Source: Sinorhizobium sojae CCBAU 05684
Lineage (GTDB): Bacteria > Pseudomonadota > Alphaproteobacteria > Rhizobiales > Rhizobiaceae
Assembly: GCF_002288525.1 (NCBI RefSeq)
Contig: NZ_CP023067.1
Location: 3,141,001-3,205,000 of the forward strand
Direction of reading: 5' to 3'
Length of the DNA: 64,000 bases
A model generated the notes under the pieces. That model had not been told where the DNA came from, searched no databases, and saw only the letters and a program-made list of their open reading frames with translations. The translations under genes were made by a program, and so were the position numbers. The first letter of the stretch is position 1; each line of letters starts with the position of its first letter. This document shows, one piece after another, positions 45,366 through 55,101 of this stretch.

Positions 45366-45725
45366 GGCAGAAGCCCATAGCGCAAAGCGGCTCTGAAGGG
45401 AAAGGCCCGGCACCGCCGTTTGCGTCCATTTGCTTCGCCAACGTCACTCGCGCGGCTCGGGTTCCGGGCCATTGTCTGGCCCAAGCAGGTCCGCATGGAT
45501 CCCGGGTGTCCGGCTATTTCCACCGCACCGACGGCGCACGCGTAGAATTCGGTCGGACCGGACCCGTCGATCATCGCGTAGGCATAGCCGCGCGCATCGC
45601 CGTCAGGCTTTCAAGAAGCAGCGCCTGGCCTATGCCCCGGCCGCGAGACGGACGAGCATGTCTGGTATCAACCTGTACCCCGCACCTTGTGACCGGCCGT
45701 GTTGAACAAAGTTCCCCGAGACGTG
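45362..45725 (-). pseudogene. GNAT acetyltransferase remnant
   Basis: On the minus strand 'VDTRHARPSRGRGIGQALLL' and 'ESLTAM' carry the acetyl-CoA loop R-G-x-G-I-G. After a one-base shift near 45590 the protein goes on 'ARGYAYAMIDGSGPTEFYAC' and 'AVGAVEIAGHPGSM', the normal GNAT C-terminus. The N-terminal half cannot be traced, so it is a truncated, frameshifted relic between thiN and the riboswitch. Confidence 0.5.
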
Positions 45726-45835
45726 TTGAGCTTGTGAGGCTTCCGGCATCCTTCGTGGCGCAGACGGCTTGCGCGGCAAATCCCCCCAAAACTCCGCTTG
45801 CCTTGGCTGCCGCCGGAAGCTAAATCTGGACTGCT

Positions 45836-45935
45836 CTAACGGGGTGCCATCCGCCGGCTTTCGGACGATGGCTGAGAGGCGTCGCGCCAACCCGCGGAAC
45901 CTGATCCGGATCATACCGGCGGAGGGATTAGAAGC
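45836..45935 (+). ncRNA. TPP riboswitch (THI element)
   Basis: Contains every conserved piece in order: GGGGTGCC, GGCTGAGA, then ACCTGATCCGGATCATACCG and GCGGAGGGATTAGA. TPP riboswitches of this form switch off thiamine import or synthesis genes when TPP is high, usually at translation initiation in Proteobacteria. It ends about 57 bp before thiB. Confidence 0.95.
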
Positions 45936-45991
45936 GATCGGACCGACGCCCTTTTCCCGTGCAGCAAGAACAACAGGGAAGAGGTGCCCAC

Positions 45992-47020
45992 ATGCCCAGT
46001 TCATTCCATAGCAAGATATTCAACCGGCTTGCGATCGCCGCCTTTGTCCTCGCCGCCTCTTCCGCGAACACCCTTGCGGCGGAAAAGACGCTGACGATCT
46101 ACACCTATGAGAGCTTCGTCAGCGAATGGGGTCCGGGCGCCAAGGTCGCCGAGGCTTTCGAGAAGACCTGCGGCTGCAAGGTCGACTATGTGGGCGTCGC
46201 CGATGGCGTCGAATTGCTGACGCGGCTGAAGCTCGAAGGCGAAGCCACGAAGGCCGACATCGTCCTCGGCCTCGACACCAACCTCATCGCGGAGGCCAAG
46301 GCCACCGGCTTCTTCGTGCCGCACGGCCTCGAAACCAAGGGGCTCCAGGTGCCCGGCGGCTTTACCGACGACGTATTCATTCCCTATGACTACGGCCACT
46401 TCGCCGTGGTCTATGACACGGAAGTGCTGAAGGAGCCGCCGAAGAGCCTGAAGGAACTGGTCGAAGGCGATCCGTCTCAGAAAATCGTCATCGAGGATCC
46501 GCGCACCTCGACGCCCGGCCTCGGCCTGCTGCTCTGGATCAAGTCGGTCTATGGCGACGAGGCGGGCGAAGCCTGGGCGAAGCTCAAGGATCGGGTGCTG
46601 ACGGTCACCCCCGGCTGGTCGGAAGCCTACGGGCTCTTCACCAAGGGCGAGGCGCCGATGGTGCTTTCCTATACCACCTCGCCCGCCTATCACATGGTCG
46701 CCGAAGACACCGAACGCTATCAGGCGGCACCGTTCGCCGAGGGCCATTACATCCAGATCGAAGTGGCCGGCATGACGACGAATGCGGAGGATCCGGAACT
46801 TGCCCGGCAGTTTCTCGACTTCATGACCGGGCCTGAATTCCAGTCGATCATCCCGACGACCAACTGGATGATGCCGGTCGGCGAAACCAAGGAGCCCCTG
46901 CCCGACGCCTTCGGCAGGCTCGTCCAGCCGGAAAAGACCTTTCTGATGTCGCCGCAGGAAGTCGCCGACAACCGCAAGGCCTGGATCGACGAGTGGCTGG
47001 CGGCGATGAGCGAGAACTGA
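45992..47020 (+). CDS. thiB: Thiamine ABC transporter, periplasmic binding protein
   Basis: 342 aa from ATG 45992 (GAGGTG upstream). Signal peptide '[19 protein letters not shown]', then the ThiB/TbpA fold: '[17 protein letters not shown]', '[14 protein letters not shown]', '[13 protein letters not shown]', '[15 protein letters not shown]'. It binds thiamine, TMP and TPP for uptake. First gene behind the TPP riboswitch. Confidence 0.95.
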   Translation: MPSSFHSKIFNRLAIAAFVLAASSANTLAAEKTLTIYTYESFVSEWGPGAKVAEAFEKTCGCKVDYVGVADGVELLTRLKLEGEATKADIVLGLDTNLIAEAKATGFFVPHGLETKGLQVPGGFTDDVFIPYDYGHFAVVYDTEVLKEPPKSLKELVEGDPSQKIVIEDPRTSTPGLGLLLWIKSVYGDEAGEAWAKLKDRVLTVTPGWSEAYGLFTKGEAPMVLSYTTSPAYHMVAEDTERYQAAPFAEGHYIQIEVAGMTTNAEDPELARQFLDFMTGPEFQSIIPTTNWMMPVGETKEPLPDAFGRLVQPEKTFLMSPQEVADNRKAWIDEWLAAMSEN

Positions 47021-47023
47021 GGC

Positions 47024-48646
47024 TTGTTTGCCAGCGAGAACCGGATGACGATTGCCGCCGGAGGCTTGAGCCTCGGCGGCATTCTGCTTTTCGTCGGCCT
47101 TGCCGCGGCGGCTCTGCTCGCACGAGGCGACGCCGGTGGCGGCGGCGACCTTTTCGACGCCTATGTCTGGCGCGTCACCCGGTTCACATTGCTGCAGGCA
47201 AGCCTCTCGACCGGACTGTCGATCCTTTTTGCCATACCCGTTGCCCGCGCGCTTGCCCGCCAGGCCACCTTTCCCGGCCGCATCTGGCTGCTGCGTCTGA
47301 TGGCGCTGCCGCTCGGGCTGCCCGCCCTCGTCGCCGCGCTCGGCCTGATCGAGGTCTGGGGCCGTCAAGGTCTTCTCAACAGGGCCCTGACGACCACCGG
47401 CATCGTCGAACCGATCAGCATCTACGGCCTTTTTGGCATCCTGCTGGCGCATGTCTTCTTCAACATGCCGCTGGCCGTGCGGCTGATGCTCGCCGGCCTC
47501 GAGCGCATACCGGGCGAATACTGGCGCACGTCCGCCAATCTCGGCATGGGTTCGCTCGCGATCTTCCGCTTCATTGAGTGGCCGGCGATCCGCGGACTGC
47601 TGCCGGGCATTGCCGGCCTTATATTTATGCTCTGCGCCACCAGCTTCACGCTCGTGCTGACGCTTGGCGGCGGCCCCGCCGCAACCACCATCGAAGTGGC
47701 GATCTACCAGGCGCTGCGCTTCGATTTCGATCCGCCCCGCGCGATCGCGCTTTCCAGCCTCCAGGTCATGCTGACCGGCCTCCTGCTTCTCCTTCTCAAA
47801 TTCGTGGCGCCGCCGCCAGAGGAGGGCGAAACCAGCGGCAAGGCGATCCGCCGCTTCGATGGCCGCGCTGGAATTGCGCGCCTTGTCGATCGGATCTGGC
47901 TGGCCCTTGCGCTGATGTTCGTCGGCCTGCCCTTCGCCGCCATCGCGATCTCCGGCATGCAGGCGGATCTACGCCGCCTGCTTTCCGAACCGGCCTTCCA
48001 CCAGGCACTGCTGACGAGCGCGGCGATCGCCCTGCCTTCGGCCACGATCTCCGTCGCAATCGTTGCCCTGATGATCCGCGCCCAGCGCCTGGTCGTTTCG
48101 CGGCGGCGCCACGGCGTGCCGGCGCGGTTCTTTGCCGGCACGATCGGCGCAAGCATGTCGTTCATTCTGCTCGTTCCGCCGATCGTGCTCGGCGCCGGAT
48201 GGTTCCTGCTGCTGCGCCCCTTCGGTGACGTCGCCCGCTTCGCTCCCCTGGTGGTCGTCGCCATCAATGCGCTGATGGCGCTGCCCTTCGTGCATCGGGT
48301 GCTCGCCCCGGCCATGGCCACCCATGCGGTGCGAACCGAGCGGCTTACCGCAAGCCTCGGCATAGGCGGCTTCCATCGCCTGCTATGGATCGATTGGCCA
48401 CCACTGCGCAAGGCCTTCCTCACGGCCCTTTCGTTTGCGCTCGCCCTGTCGCTCGGCGATCTCGGTGCGATCGCGCTGTTCGGCTCGCAGGATCTCGCCA
48501 CCCTGCCCTGGCTGCTCTATAGCCGCATGGGCAGCTACCGCACCGCCGACGCGGCGGGGCTCGCCCTTATGCTTGGAATCCTGTGCCTGATCTTCACCGT
48601 GCTCGGCACGGCGGGAGAAGACGGAACGCGAGGTCCGCGGACATGA
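47024..48646 (+). CDS. thiP: Thiamine ABC transporter permease
   Basis: 540 aa from TTG 47024, three bases after the thiB stop; ATG 47045 is an alternative. A fused permease with two BPD_transp_1 halves, roughly 12 hydrophobic segments, each half with an EAA-like loop ('[20 protein letters not shown]' and '[20 protein letters not shown]'). It forms the inner-membrane channel of ThiBPQ and overlaps thiQ by ATGA. Confidence 0.94.
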   Translation: MFASENRMTIAAGGLSLGGILLFVGLAAAALLARGDAGGGGDLFDAYVWRVTRFTLLQASLSTGLSILFAIPVARALARQATFPGRIWLLRLMALPLGLPALVAALGLIEVWGRQGLLNRALTTTGIVEPISIYGLFGILLAHVFFNMPLAVRLMLAGLERIPGEYWRTSANLGMGSLAIFRFIEWPAIRGLLPGIAGLIFMLCATSFTLVLTLGGGPAATTIEVAIYQALRFDFDPPRAIALSSLQVMLTGLLLLLLKFVAPPPEEGETSGKAIRRFDGRAGIARLVDRIWLALALMFVGLPFAAIAISGMQADLRRLLSEPAFHQALLTSAAIALPSATISVAIVALMIRAQRLVVSRRRHGVPARFFAGTIGASMSFILLVPPIVLGAGWFLLLRPFGDVARFAPLVVVAINALMALPFVHRVLAPAMATHAVRTERLTASLGIGGFHRLLWIDWPPLRKAFLTALSFALALSLGDLGAIALFGSQDLATLPWLLYSRMGSYRTADAAGLALMLGILCLIFTVLGTAGEDGTRGPRT

Positions 48647-49365
48647 ATGCCGCAGCCGTTATCCTCAAGGACGTGAAAGTGCGTTTCGAAACAACGGTGC
48701 TCACGTTCAGCTGCACCGTTCCGGCCGGAGAGATCGTCGCCGTCGCGGGTGCCTCCGGTTCAGGAAAGTCGACGCTCCTCAACGTCGTCGCCGGCTTCGA
48801 GGAACCGGATGAAGGCGAGGTCCGCATCTTCGGCGACGACATGGCCGGGCACCTGCCGGCCGCCCGACCCGTATCGGTCATCTTTCAGGAAAACAACCTC
48901 TTCGCCCATCTCGATGTCGCCACCAATGTCGGCTTCGGCATAAGCCCGTCGCTCCGACTGCGCGCTGCCGATCGCAAGAGGATCGAGGAGGCCCTCGCCC
49001 GGGTCGGCCTTGCCGGCTTCGGCAAGAGATTGCCGCCGACGCTTTCCGGCGGCGAACGCCAGAGGGTGGCGCTTGCCCGCGCCCTGGTACGGCACCGGCC
49101 GCTTCTACTTCTCGACGAGCCTTTCGCTGCGCTCGATCCCGGCATGCGCGCTGAGATGCGCGACCTGCTTGCCGATCTCCATCGCGAGGAAAGCAACACC
49201 ATCCTGATGGTCACCCATCATCCCGATGACGTGAGGCTCTTCTCCGACAGCGTGCTTTTCCTCGACAAGGGACGAATTGCCGCCCACGATCCGATCGACC
49301 GCTTTCTGGAGCGGCGGGACATCACGGCGATCAACCGGTTCCTCGGCCACGGAACAGAACGATGA
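48643..49365 (+). CDS. thiQ: Thiamine ABC transporter ATPase
   Basis: 240 aa from ATG 48643. Walker [11 protein letters not shown]-loop '[20 protein letters not shown]', signature LSGGERQR, Walker B '[13 protein letters not shown]', switch 'VTHHPDDV'. It powers thiamine import with ThiBP. It shares ATGA with thiP, so thiB-thiP-thiQ is one operon under the TPP riboswitch. Confidence 0.95.
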   Translation: MNAAAVILKDVKVRFETTVLTFSCTVPAGEIVAVAGASGSGKSTLLNVVAGFEEPDEGEVRIFGDDMAGHLPAARPVSVIFQENNLFAHLDVATNVGFGISPSLRLRAADRKRIEEALARVGLAGFGKRLPPTLSGGERQRVALARALVRHRPLLLLDEPFAALDPGMRAEMRDLLADLHREESNTILMVTHHPDDVRLFSDSVLFLDKGRIAAHDPIDRFLERRDITAINRFLGHGTER

Positions 49366-49668
49366 AAAATTAACACGGCGGAATTTAATTCACCCTTCGC
49401 CACAATTTGACCGCCGGGCTGTGCGACGCGCGGAACACCCGGCCGGGTGTAAGCGTTACTCGCGCATCCGTTGCTGCGATACCACGGGGCAACTATTTCT
49501 ATTGGGATCGGCTAGGCAGGCGGCGCTTTAATCGATACAGCATGGATCGAACCTGAAGAAACCCTATGCCGGGAACCACTATCCGGCTGAAAAAGTGGGA
49601 TTTTTCATCGCTGACCGTGGTCGGGGCGAAAGCCCGGACGACTTTGGCGGATGAGAGTGGGCTGAGGC
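49366..49668. other. Intergenic between thiQ and the M48 protease gene
   Basis: AT-rich at its start (near 49370-49410), then GC-rich. No gene, hairpin or known motif could be supported; presumably it holds the promoter of the protease gene. Confidence 0.4.
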
Positions 49669-51180
49669 ATGGCAAGTCAGACAGTCACAAACGACTGGTT
49701 TCCGTCGTGGCGCGGAGGCAAGAGGACGCGATCTCTGGTTGCATTATCCAGTGCCGTGCTGCTTTCCGCCTGCCAGTCGCTGATCGAGCAGACCTACCAG
49801 CCGACCGTCGCGCCCTCCTCCAATCCGCAGATCGTCGAGGAGGTGCAGAAGAATGATCCGCGTGCCCGGCTCGGCGCACGCGAACATCCGCGCATTGTCG
49901 CAAGCTACGGCGGCGAATATCGCGATCCCAAGACGGAGCGGCTGGTCGCCCGCATTACCGGCGCACTGACGGCGGTCTCGGAAAACCCGCAACAGTCCTA
50001 CCGCATCACCATCCTCAATTCCCCGGCAATCAACGCCTTTGCGCTTCCCGGCGGTTACCTCTACGTGACGCGCGGTCTGCTGGCGCTTGCCAATGATGCC
50101 TCGGAAGTGGCGGCCGTGCTGTCGCACGAGATGGCACATGTCACGGCCAATCACGGCATCCAGCGCCAGCAGCGCGAAGAGGCCGAGGTGATCGCCAGCC
50201 GCGTGGTCGCCGAAGTGCTCTCCTCCAATCTCGCCGGCAAGCAGGCGTTGGCCCGCGGCAAGCTCAGGCTTGCCGCCTTCTCGCGCAACCAGGAACTGCA
50301 GGCAGACGTGATCGGCGTGCGCATGCTGGGCGAAGCCGGCTATGACCCTTATGCGGCAGCCCGCTTCCTCGACTCGATGGCCGCCTATGCCCGTTTTACC
50401 GCCGTCGACCCCGAATCCGATCAGAGCCTCGACTTTCTCTCGAGCCACCCCAATGCACCGCAACGCGTCGAGCTCGCACGCCGCCACGCGCGCGCCTTCG
50501 GCCGGGAAGGGACGAGCGGCGATCGGGGACGCGACTACTATCTCGCCGGCATCGACGGGCTGCTCTATGGCGACAGCCCGCAAGAGGGCTATGTGCGCGG
50601 CCAGACCTTCCTGCACGGGCAACTCGGCATCCGTTTCGACGTACCGGCAGGCTTCCAGATCGACAACAAGGCCGAGGCCGTGCTCGCAACGGGGCCGGGT
50701 GACGTCGCAGTCCGCTTCGACGGCATCGCCGATACGGCCCGACGCAGCCTGACGGATTACATCGCCAGCGGCTGGGTCACCGGTTTGCAACCCGATACGA
50801 TCAAATCGGTGACGATCAATGGCCTCGAGGCGGCGACCGCTTACGCCTCCGCCGACCGCTGGGAATTCGACGTAACGGTAATCCGGATGGAAGACCGTAT
50901 ATACCGTTTTCTGACGGCTGTTCCGAAGGGCTCGGCCGCACTCGAAACCACCGCGAACCAGCTGCGCAACTCCTTCCGCCGGATGGCGCAGAACGAGATC
51001 AGGTCGCTGAAGCCGCTGCGTGTCCGTGTGGTGACCGTAAAGCCGAGCGATACGATCGCCACATTGGCCTCGCGCATGATGGGCACGGACCGTAAGCTCG
51101 ACCTTTTCCGGCTGATCAATGCGATGCAGGTCACCTCCACCGTGAAGCCGGGCGACAAGGTGAAAATCATCTCCGAGTGA
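49669..51180 (+). CDS. M48 family metalloprotease lipoprotein
   Basis: 503 aa. Lipobox LSAC near residue 32-35 after an N-terminal basic stretch. M48 domain with zinc motif 'VLSHEMAHVTANHG' and the third ligand in 'NQELQADVIGVRMLGEAGYD'. The C-terminal 200 residues are a non-catalytic beta domain ('RFDVPAGFQIDNKAEAV') ending in a LysM-like 'VTVKPSDTIATLASRMMGTD'. BepA/LoiP-like members handle outer-membrane protein quality control. The lipoprotein state and periplasmic location are inferred. Confidence 0.9.
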   Translation: MASQTVTNDWFPSWRGGKRTRSLVALSSAVLLSACQSLIEQTYQPTVAPSSNPQIVEEVQKNDPRARLGAREHPRIVASYGGEYRDPKTERLVARITGALTAVSENPQQSYRITILNSPAINAFALPGGYLYVTRGLLALANDASEVAAVLSHEMAHVTANHGIQRQQREEAEVIASRVVAEVLSSNLAGKQALARGKLRLAAFSRNQELQADVIGVRMLGEAGYDPYAAARFLDSMAAYARFTAVDPESDQSLDFLSSHPNAPQRVELARRHARAFGREGTSGDRGRDYYLAGIDGLLYGDSPQEGYVRGQTFLHGQLGIRFDVPAGFQIDNKAEAVLATGPGDVAVRFDGIADTARRSLTDYIASGWVTGLQPDTIKSVTINGLEAATAYASADRWEFDVTVIRMEDRIYRFLTAVPKGSAALETTANQLRNSFRRMAQNEIRSLKPLRVRVVTVKPSDTIATLASRMMGTDRKLDLFRLINAMQVTSTVKPGDKVKIISE

Positions 51181-51213
51181 AACAGAGGCTCCCGTCTCTG
51201 GGACGGTAGTCCC

Positions 51214-51317
51214 CTACAGCGCCGCGCGTCTTTTTGCGACGTGCAAAAAGGGCGCTGTAAATCTTTGAACCACTGCATCTCTCTCAAATCGAGGCTAATC
51301 TAAGGAGACATGCAGTG
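51214..51317. repeat. RIME-like mosaic repeat (module 1 + module B)
   Basis: ACAGCGCCGCGCGTC...GGGCGCTGT, linker TCTTTGAA, then CTGCATCTCTCTCAAATCGA...TAAGGAGACATGCAG. It sits between the convergent M48 and IalB-like genes. Confidence 0.8.
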
Positions 51318-51432
51318 CGTCGGAGGCTTGTCCCTCACCCAGTGCGAGCCAGCGAAGTCCGGCACGGCGCCGCCATGCAAAAAAGCCCGGCGATCCACCG
51401 GGCCTTCGTCGATGAGAAAGTTTACTTGCCGC

Positions 51433-51936
51433 TTACTTGCACGCCTCGATCTGCTTCAAGGCAGCCGAGATGCCGGAGAGCGAGTACGAGTAGGAGGTTT
51501 CGGTGCCGCGGCGCGACTTGGCGCTCACGGCCATGTCCTTGCCGGATTTCATGGCGGCGACCAGTGCCGGCTCCTCGGCGGCGTTTTCCACCCAGGCGGA
51601 GTTGCCCTTGGTGAACATGACGAAAGTCCGCCCGTCGATGACGACGTTGACCTTCGAATTGTCCTGCAGCGGGTACCCCATCATCGCCTGCGGCTCGTAG
51701 CTGATGTTCTGGCCGGGGCGCTGCGAGACGAGGAAGAAGATGTCGCCATGATCGACGCCGGTCGGGCTCTTCTCCTTCGGAACGGAGAGAACGTAGCAAA
51801 CTTTGCCGTTGCCCGACTGGTAGGAATAAGCGCCCCAGGCATTGAATTGCTGGATTCGCGTCGGCGATTGCGCAGAAGCCACGCCGGCTGCAGCCATGAC
51901 CAATGCGATTGCAGTTGCGATCTTTCTTACAAACAT
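51433..51936 (-). CDS. Invasion-associated locus B (IalB) family protein
   Basis: 167 aa with a signal peptide 'FVRKIATAIALVMAAAGVAS'. Mature part matches IalB: 'RIQQFNAWGAYSYQSGNGKV' then 'CYVLSVPKEKSP', 'IFFLVSQRPGQNISYEPQAM', and a C-terminal cysteine (EACK) that could pair with the CYVL cysteine. IalB proteins are periplasmic; in Bartonella one aids erythrocyte entry, while in free-living rhizobia the role is unknown. It stands alone, ATG 51936. Confidence 0.88.
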   Translation of the reverse strand: MFVRKIATAIALVMAAAGVASAQSPTRIQQFNAWGAYSYQSGNGKVCYVLSVPKEKSPTGVDHGDIFFLVSQRPGQNISYEPQAMMGYPLQDNSKVNVVIDGRTFVMFTKGNSAWVENAAEEPALVAAMKSGKDMAVSAKSRRGTETSYSYSLSGISAALKQIEACK

Positions 51937-52299
51937 GAGTTCCTGCCGATTCTCTTGGTCGCGCTACCCGCAACAGGCTTAAACGGGCCACGCTCAGTCA
52001 CGATTTGAATTTATTTTGACTTAATTCAGGTTACCAAACCGTCAACGATCGTCGATATCGCTGCATCTCGCCCCTCCCGAACGGACCGGAGACAGCCCTC
52101 TCGGACCCAACCCCATCCTCGGGAACCACCGTCGCAGGCTTTGCCACGTGGCCTGGCCGACCGGCACCCTGTATCAAATCTCACCCGCCGTCAGCCGCCT
52201 CGTCGCGGCCGCCGCGTTCCGGAACTCTATGTCACAAAGAATCGGGCAAGAGTTTGTCTTTGCTGGCGGAAATGCGGCAATGGCCGACGGAAGCGACGA
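51937..52299. other. Intergenic between IalB-like and DUF1232 genes
   Basis: The IalB-proximal 90 bp are AT-rich and probably carry its promoter. The remainder has open frames without ribosome binding sites or recognisable products. Confidence 0.35.
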
Positions 52300-52677
52300 T
52301 CACCCGTTCGGCCGGTCGCGCATGGACTCGTCGGCCTTCCGATAGTGCCGTTCCTTGATCTGGCCGCTGATGGCCGCGAAGGCGGCGGTCAGCACGGCGA
52401 TATCGTCGGAGAATCCGACGGCGGCCAACATGTCGGGCACGAAATCGAGCGGCAAGACGAAATAGGCAAGGGCCGCGAGCAATATGCCCCTTGTCCGCGT
52501 CGGCGTCTCAGGATCCACCGCACAGAAATAGGCGGCGACGACATCGCGGCTGAACGGAATTTGGCGGACGGCCCGGCGAAAGGTCGGCCAGAAGCCGCTG
52601 CGCACCCGTCGTTCCCGGCGCTCCTGTTCGGATTCCTCGCCTGGCAGGAGAATTTCTCCGATCTTGATATCGTCCAT
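52300..52677 (-). CDS. YkvA family protein (DUF1232)
   Basis: 125 aa. The DUF1232 block 'GILLAALAYFVLPLDFVPDM' followed by 'LAAVGFSDDIAVLTAAFAAI' spans residues 63-103: a short amphipathic membrane-associated helix pair around 'P-x-D-F-V-P-D'. Function unknown. It starts at ATG 52677, 66 bp after the phhB stop and in the same direction. Confidence 0.85.
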   Translation of the reverse strand: MDDIKIGEILLPGEESEQERRERRVRSGFWPTFRRAVRQIPFSRDVVAAYFCAVDPETPTRTRGILLAALAYFVLPLDFVPDMLAAVGFSDDIAVLTAAFAAISGQIKERHYRKADESMRDRPNG

Positions 52678-52743
52678 CGCATTCGTTCCGCTTCGATCAG
52701 GAGCCGTCGCGCTCGCACCGCAATCATATGGGAAGGGCCGGCG

Positions 52744-53061
52744 CTATTTCAAATGATCGGGCATCCGCCCCTCGGCGGCCTTGTCCATTCTCGCCGCCAG
52801 TTTGAAATCAAGCTCCGTCAGCCCGCCCACGTCATGCGTCGACAGCGTGACATCGACTTTGTTGTAGACGTTGAACCACTCGGGGTGATGGTCGAGCTTT
52901 TCCGCCACGAGCGCACATTGCGTCATGAAGCTGAAGGCCTCGGCAAAGGTCTTGAAGCGGAACGCCTTCCAGATCGAGGCGCCGTCCTCGGCAAGAACCC
53001 AGCCCTCCATCTTGTGCAGGTGTTCGGCGATGGCCGCCGCATCGAGTTTTTCCGGCCGCAT
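52744..53061 (-). CDS. phhB: 4a-hydroxytetrahydrobiopterin dehydratase
   Basis: 105 aa, family length. Active-site histidines in '[20 protein letters not shown]' and the ending '[20 protein letters not shown]' are the pterin-4a-carbinolamine dehydratase signature. It recycles pterin cofactor after aromatic amino-acid hydroxylation. No phenylalanine hydroxylase gene is adjacent. ATG 53061 with GAGGAACAGG upstream. Confidence 0.93.
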   Translation of the reverse strand: MRPEKLDAAAIAEHLHKMEGWVLAEDGASIWKAFRFKTFAEAFSFMTQCALVAEKLDHHPEWFNVYNKVDVTLSTHDVGGLTELDFKLAARMDKAAEGRMPDHLK

Positions 53062-53089
53062 CCTGTTCCTCCTTGAACCGTCCTATGCT

Positions 53090-53195
53090 CTACAGCGCCG
53101 CGGTTCTTTTCAGACGCGCAAAGGTCGCTGCAACTCTTTGAGACCGCGCAACGAGCTTTCCGCAAATCGGTTCCGATATTCGGACCGATGCGCTA
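53090..53195. repeat. RIME-like mosaic repeat (module 1 + module A)
   Basis: TACAGCGCCGCGG...GGTCGCTGCA, linker CTCTTTGA, then GCGCAACGAGCTTTCCGCAA...CGGACCGATGCGC. It lies in the promoter region between divergent phhB and the phosphatase gene. Confidence 0.8.
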
Positions 53196-53276
53196 ACAAC
53201 GACGTCGCGACCGGGAATGTTCGCCTATCCCTTTGCATTTCAGCCGCGGCGACATGCATTATGACCAGTGGATACC

Positions 53277-53750
53277 ATGAAAGACACGAGAATCCTCTTC
53301 GTTTGTCTCGGCAATATCTGCCGTTCGCCTTTGGCGGAAGGGATCATGCGCCACCTCGCGAGACGGGCAGGTCTTGATGCGGCAATCTCAGTCGATTCCG
53401 CCGGAACCGGTGCCTGGCACGTGGGCGCCCCACCCGACAGGCGCTCCATTGCAGTCGCCAGCGCCCATGGCGTCGACATCCGGGGCCTGCGCGGACGCCA
53501 GTTGAGCGTCGCCGATTTCGACAGCTTCGACCTGATCCTCGGCATGGATGGACACAACGCTCGCGCTGTCGGCGGGCTCGCGCCGATAGCGGCGGCGCAC
53601 AAAGTGCATCTTTTCATGCACTACGCGCTCGGCCGGCACGCCGACGTGCCGGACCCTTATTATGGAGCCGACGACGCCTTCGAGGCGCTTTACCAGATGC
53701 TGGAGGCCGGGTGCTCTTCGCTGCTAGCGAAGCTGGAGCGCGCCTCCTGA
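53277..53750 (+). CDS. Low-molecular-weight protein tyrosine phosphatase
   Basis: 157 aa from ATG 53277; a GTG at 53268 is a possible alternative. P-loop VCLGNICRSPLAE (CxxxxxRS) at the N-terminus and the general-acid 'DVPDPYYGADDAFEAL' near residue 125. These enzymes dephosphorylate protein tyrosines, in bacteria often tyrosine kinases of polysaccharide export. The 3' end overlaps thpR, on the other strand, by 61 bases. Confidence 0.93.
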   Translation: MKDTRILFVCLGNICRSPLAEGIMRHLARRAGLDAAISVDSAGTGAWHVGAPPDRRSIAVASAHGVDIRGLRGRQLSVADFDSFDLILGMDGHNARAVGGLAPIAAAHKVHLFMHYALGRHADVPDPYYGADDAFEALYQMLEAGCSSLLAKLERAS

Positions 53751-54277
53751 AGCGGAAACACCTCTTCCGTCACGTAAGGCCCGCCGCCGACGGAATCCCG
53801 CGAGGACATGAGAACGAAGCGCGGAACGGGGAAGGGCGCGGTGACGAAATTGCCGCGCCCCGAGAGGTATTCGACGACGTCCTCGACGCGTGAGGATCGC
53901 AAGCGCGCGAGCGAGACATGCGGGGTGAACTTGCGCGGGTCCGGAGCAAGGCTCAGCCGCTGGCAGATGCGTTCGATTTCCGCCTGCAGCGCGAACATTT
54001 CGGGAGTGTTGCTGACGCCGGCCCAGACCGAATGCGGCTTCTTCGAGCCGAAGGCGCCGGTGCCGGTCAGTTGCAGCTGGAATTCCGGCCGTTCGATCCG
54101 ATCGAGGCTGTCGACAACCTCGTTGGCAGTCCGCCAATCGACGTCGCCGATGAAGCGTAGGGTGATGTGGTAATTCTCCACATCGATCCAACGAGCTCCG
54201 GGAAGGCCTCCGCGCAGCAGGGAAAGGCTCAATGCTGCATTGCGCGGAATTTCGAGGGCGGTGAACAGTCTCGGCAT
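53690..54277 (-). CDS. thpR: RNA 2',3'-cyclic phosphodiesterase
   Basis: 195 aa of the 2H phosphoesterase family: first motif 'NYHITLRFIGDV' (HxTL), second 'FTPHVSLARLR' (HxSL). Opens 'RLFTALEIPRNAALSL'. It hydrolyses 2',3'-cyclic phosphates and can ligate tRNA halves in vitro. The last 20 codons run antiparallel into the phosphatase gene, so the two 3' ends overlap in opposite orientation. Confidence 0.92.
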   Translation of the reverse strand: MPRLFTALEIPRNAALSLSLLRGGLPGARWIDVENYHITLRFIGDVDWRTANEVVDSLDRIERPEFQLQLTGTGAFGSKKPHSVWAGVSNTPEMFALQAEIERICQRLSLAPDPRKFTPHVSLARLRSSRVEDVVEYLSGRGNFVTAPFPVPRFVLMSSRDSVGGGPYVTEEVFPLQEARSSFASSEEHPASSIW

Positions 54278-54389
54278 GGCGAGCTCCCCGAATCTCTTGC
54301 AGATGTCTCAGCGAATCACGCATCAGACATACACGCAACCATTATTTAACGGGCGAAGGCGTTAACGTTTCCTTACCTGTGGATCGCGA

Positions 54390-55031
54390 TCACTCTCCTT
54401 CCTGGACTGCGGTGATGAACTGCTCGGCCATCGGCAGGAAGCGTTCCACCATGACGCCGATGCCGTCGCCATTCGGATGCATACCGTCCTCGAGCTTGAG
54501 GCCAGCCTCGGTCACGACCCCATCGAGGAAGAACGGATAGAAGGGGAGATCGTATTTTTTCGCGAGTTCCGGATAGATCGCGTTGAAACGCGCCGCATAA
54601 TCGCCGCCCATGTTCGGCGGCGCCAGCATGCCGGCGAGCAGCACGGCGATGCCGCGTTCCTTCAGCCGCTTAACCATAGCCTCGAGGTTTCCTCGCGTCT
54701 CTTCCGGCGGGACTCCCCTCAGCGCGTCATTGGCGCCGAGTTCGAGGATGACGCCCTTCGTCCCGTCCGGCACCGACCAGTCGATGCGGGCAAGGCCGCC
54801 GGCGGTCGTATCGCCCGATACCCCCGCATTGCTGATTGCGACGTCGTATCCCTTATCCTTCAGCGCCTTTTCCAGCCGCGCCGGAAATGCATCCTCCGGG
54901 GCGAGCTGATAACCCGCCATCAGGCTGTCGCCAAAGCCGACGAGGCTGATCGTCTCGGCACGCGCAGCGGCCGATAACGCAATTGTCATTGCGAGGCCGA
55001 AGAAAAAAGACAACAAATCTTTTAAAGCCAT
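54390..55031 (-). CDS. Periplasmic SGNH arylesterase (TesA-like)
   Basis: 213 aa with signal peptide 'LLSFFFGLAMTIALSAAARA'. SGNH blocks: I 'VGFGDSLMAGYQL' (nucleophile Ser), II 'SNAGVSGDTTAGG', III 'LELGANDALRG', V 'DGMHPNGDG' (Asp/His). Homologous to TesA/arylesterase. It diverges from the YbbA/YbbP-like genes, the conserved tesA-ybbA-ybbP context in Proteobacteria. Confidence 0.92.
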   Translation of the reverse strand: MALKDLLSFFFGLAMTIALSAAARAETISLVGFGDSLMAGYQLAPEDAFPARLEKALKDKGYDVAISNAGVSGDTTAGGLARIDWSVPDGTKGVILELGANDALRGVPPEETRGNLEAMVKRLKERGIAVLLAGMLAPPNMGGDYAARFNAIYPELAKKYDLPFYPFFLDGVVTEAGLKLEDGMHPNGDGIGVMVERFLPMAEQFITAVQEGE

Positions 55032-55101
55032 AGGTGCATTCCTAAATGCCGGCAGCTACCATTTCGTTATTCAATCTTCCATTCATATAGGGCCGTTTCG
55101 C

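Noticed and set aside
46001-47452. 483-codon minus-strand frame across thiB and thiP
   Set aside because: Spans two clear genes and a translational junction; no protein-like motif.
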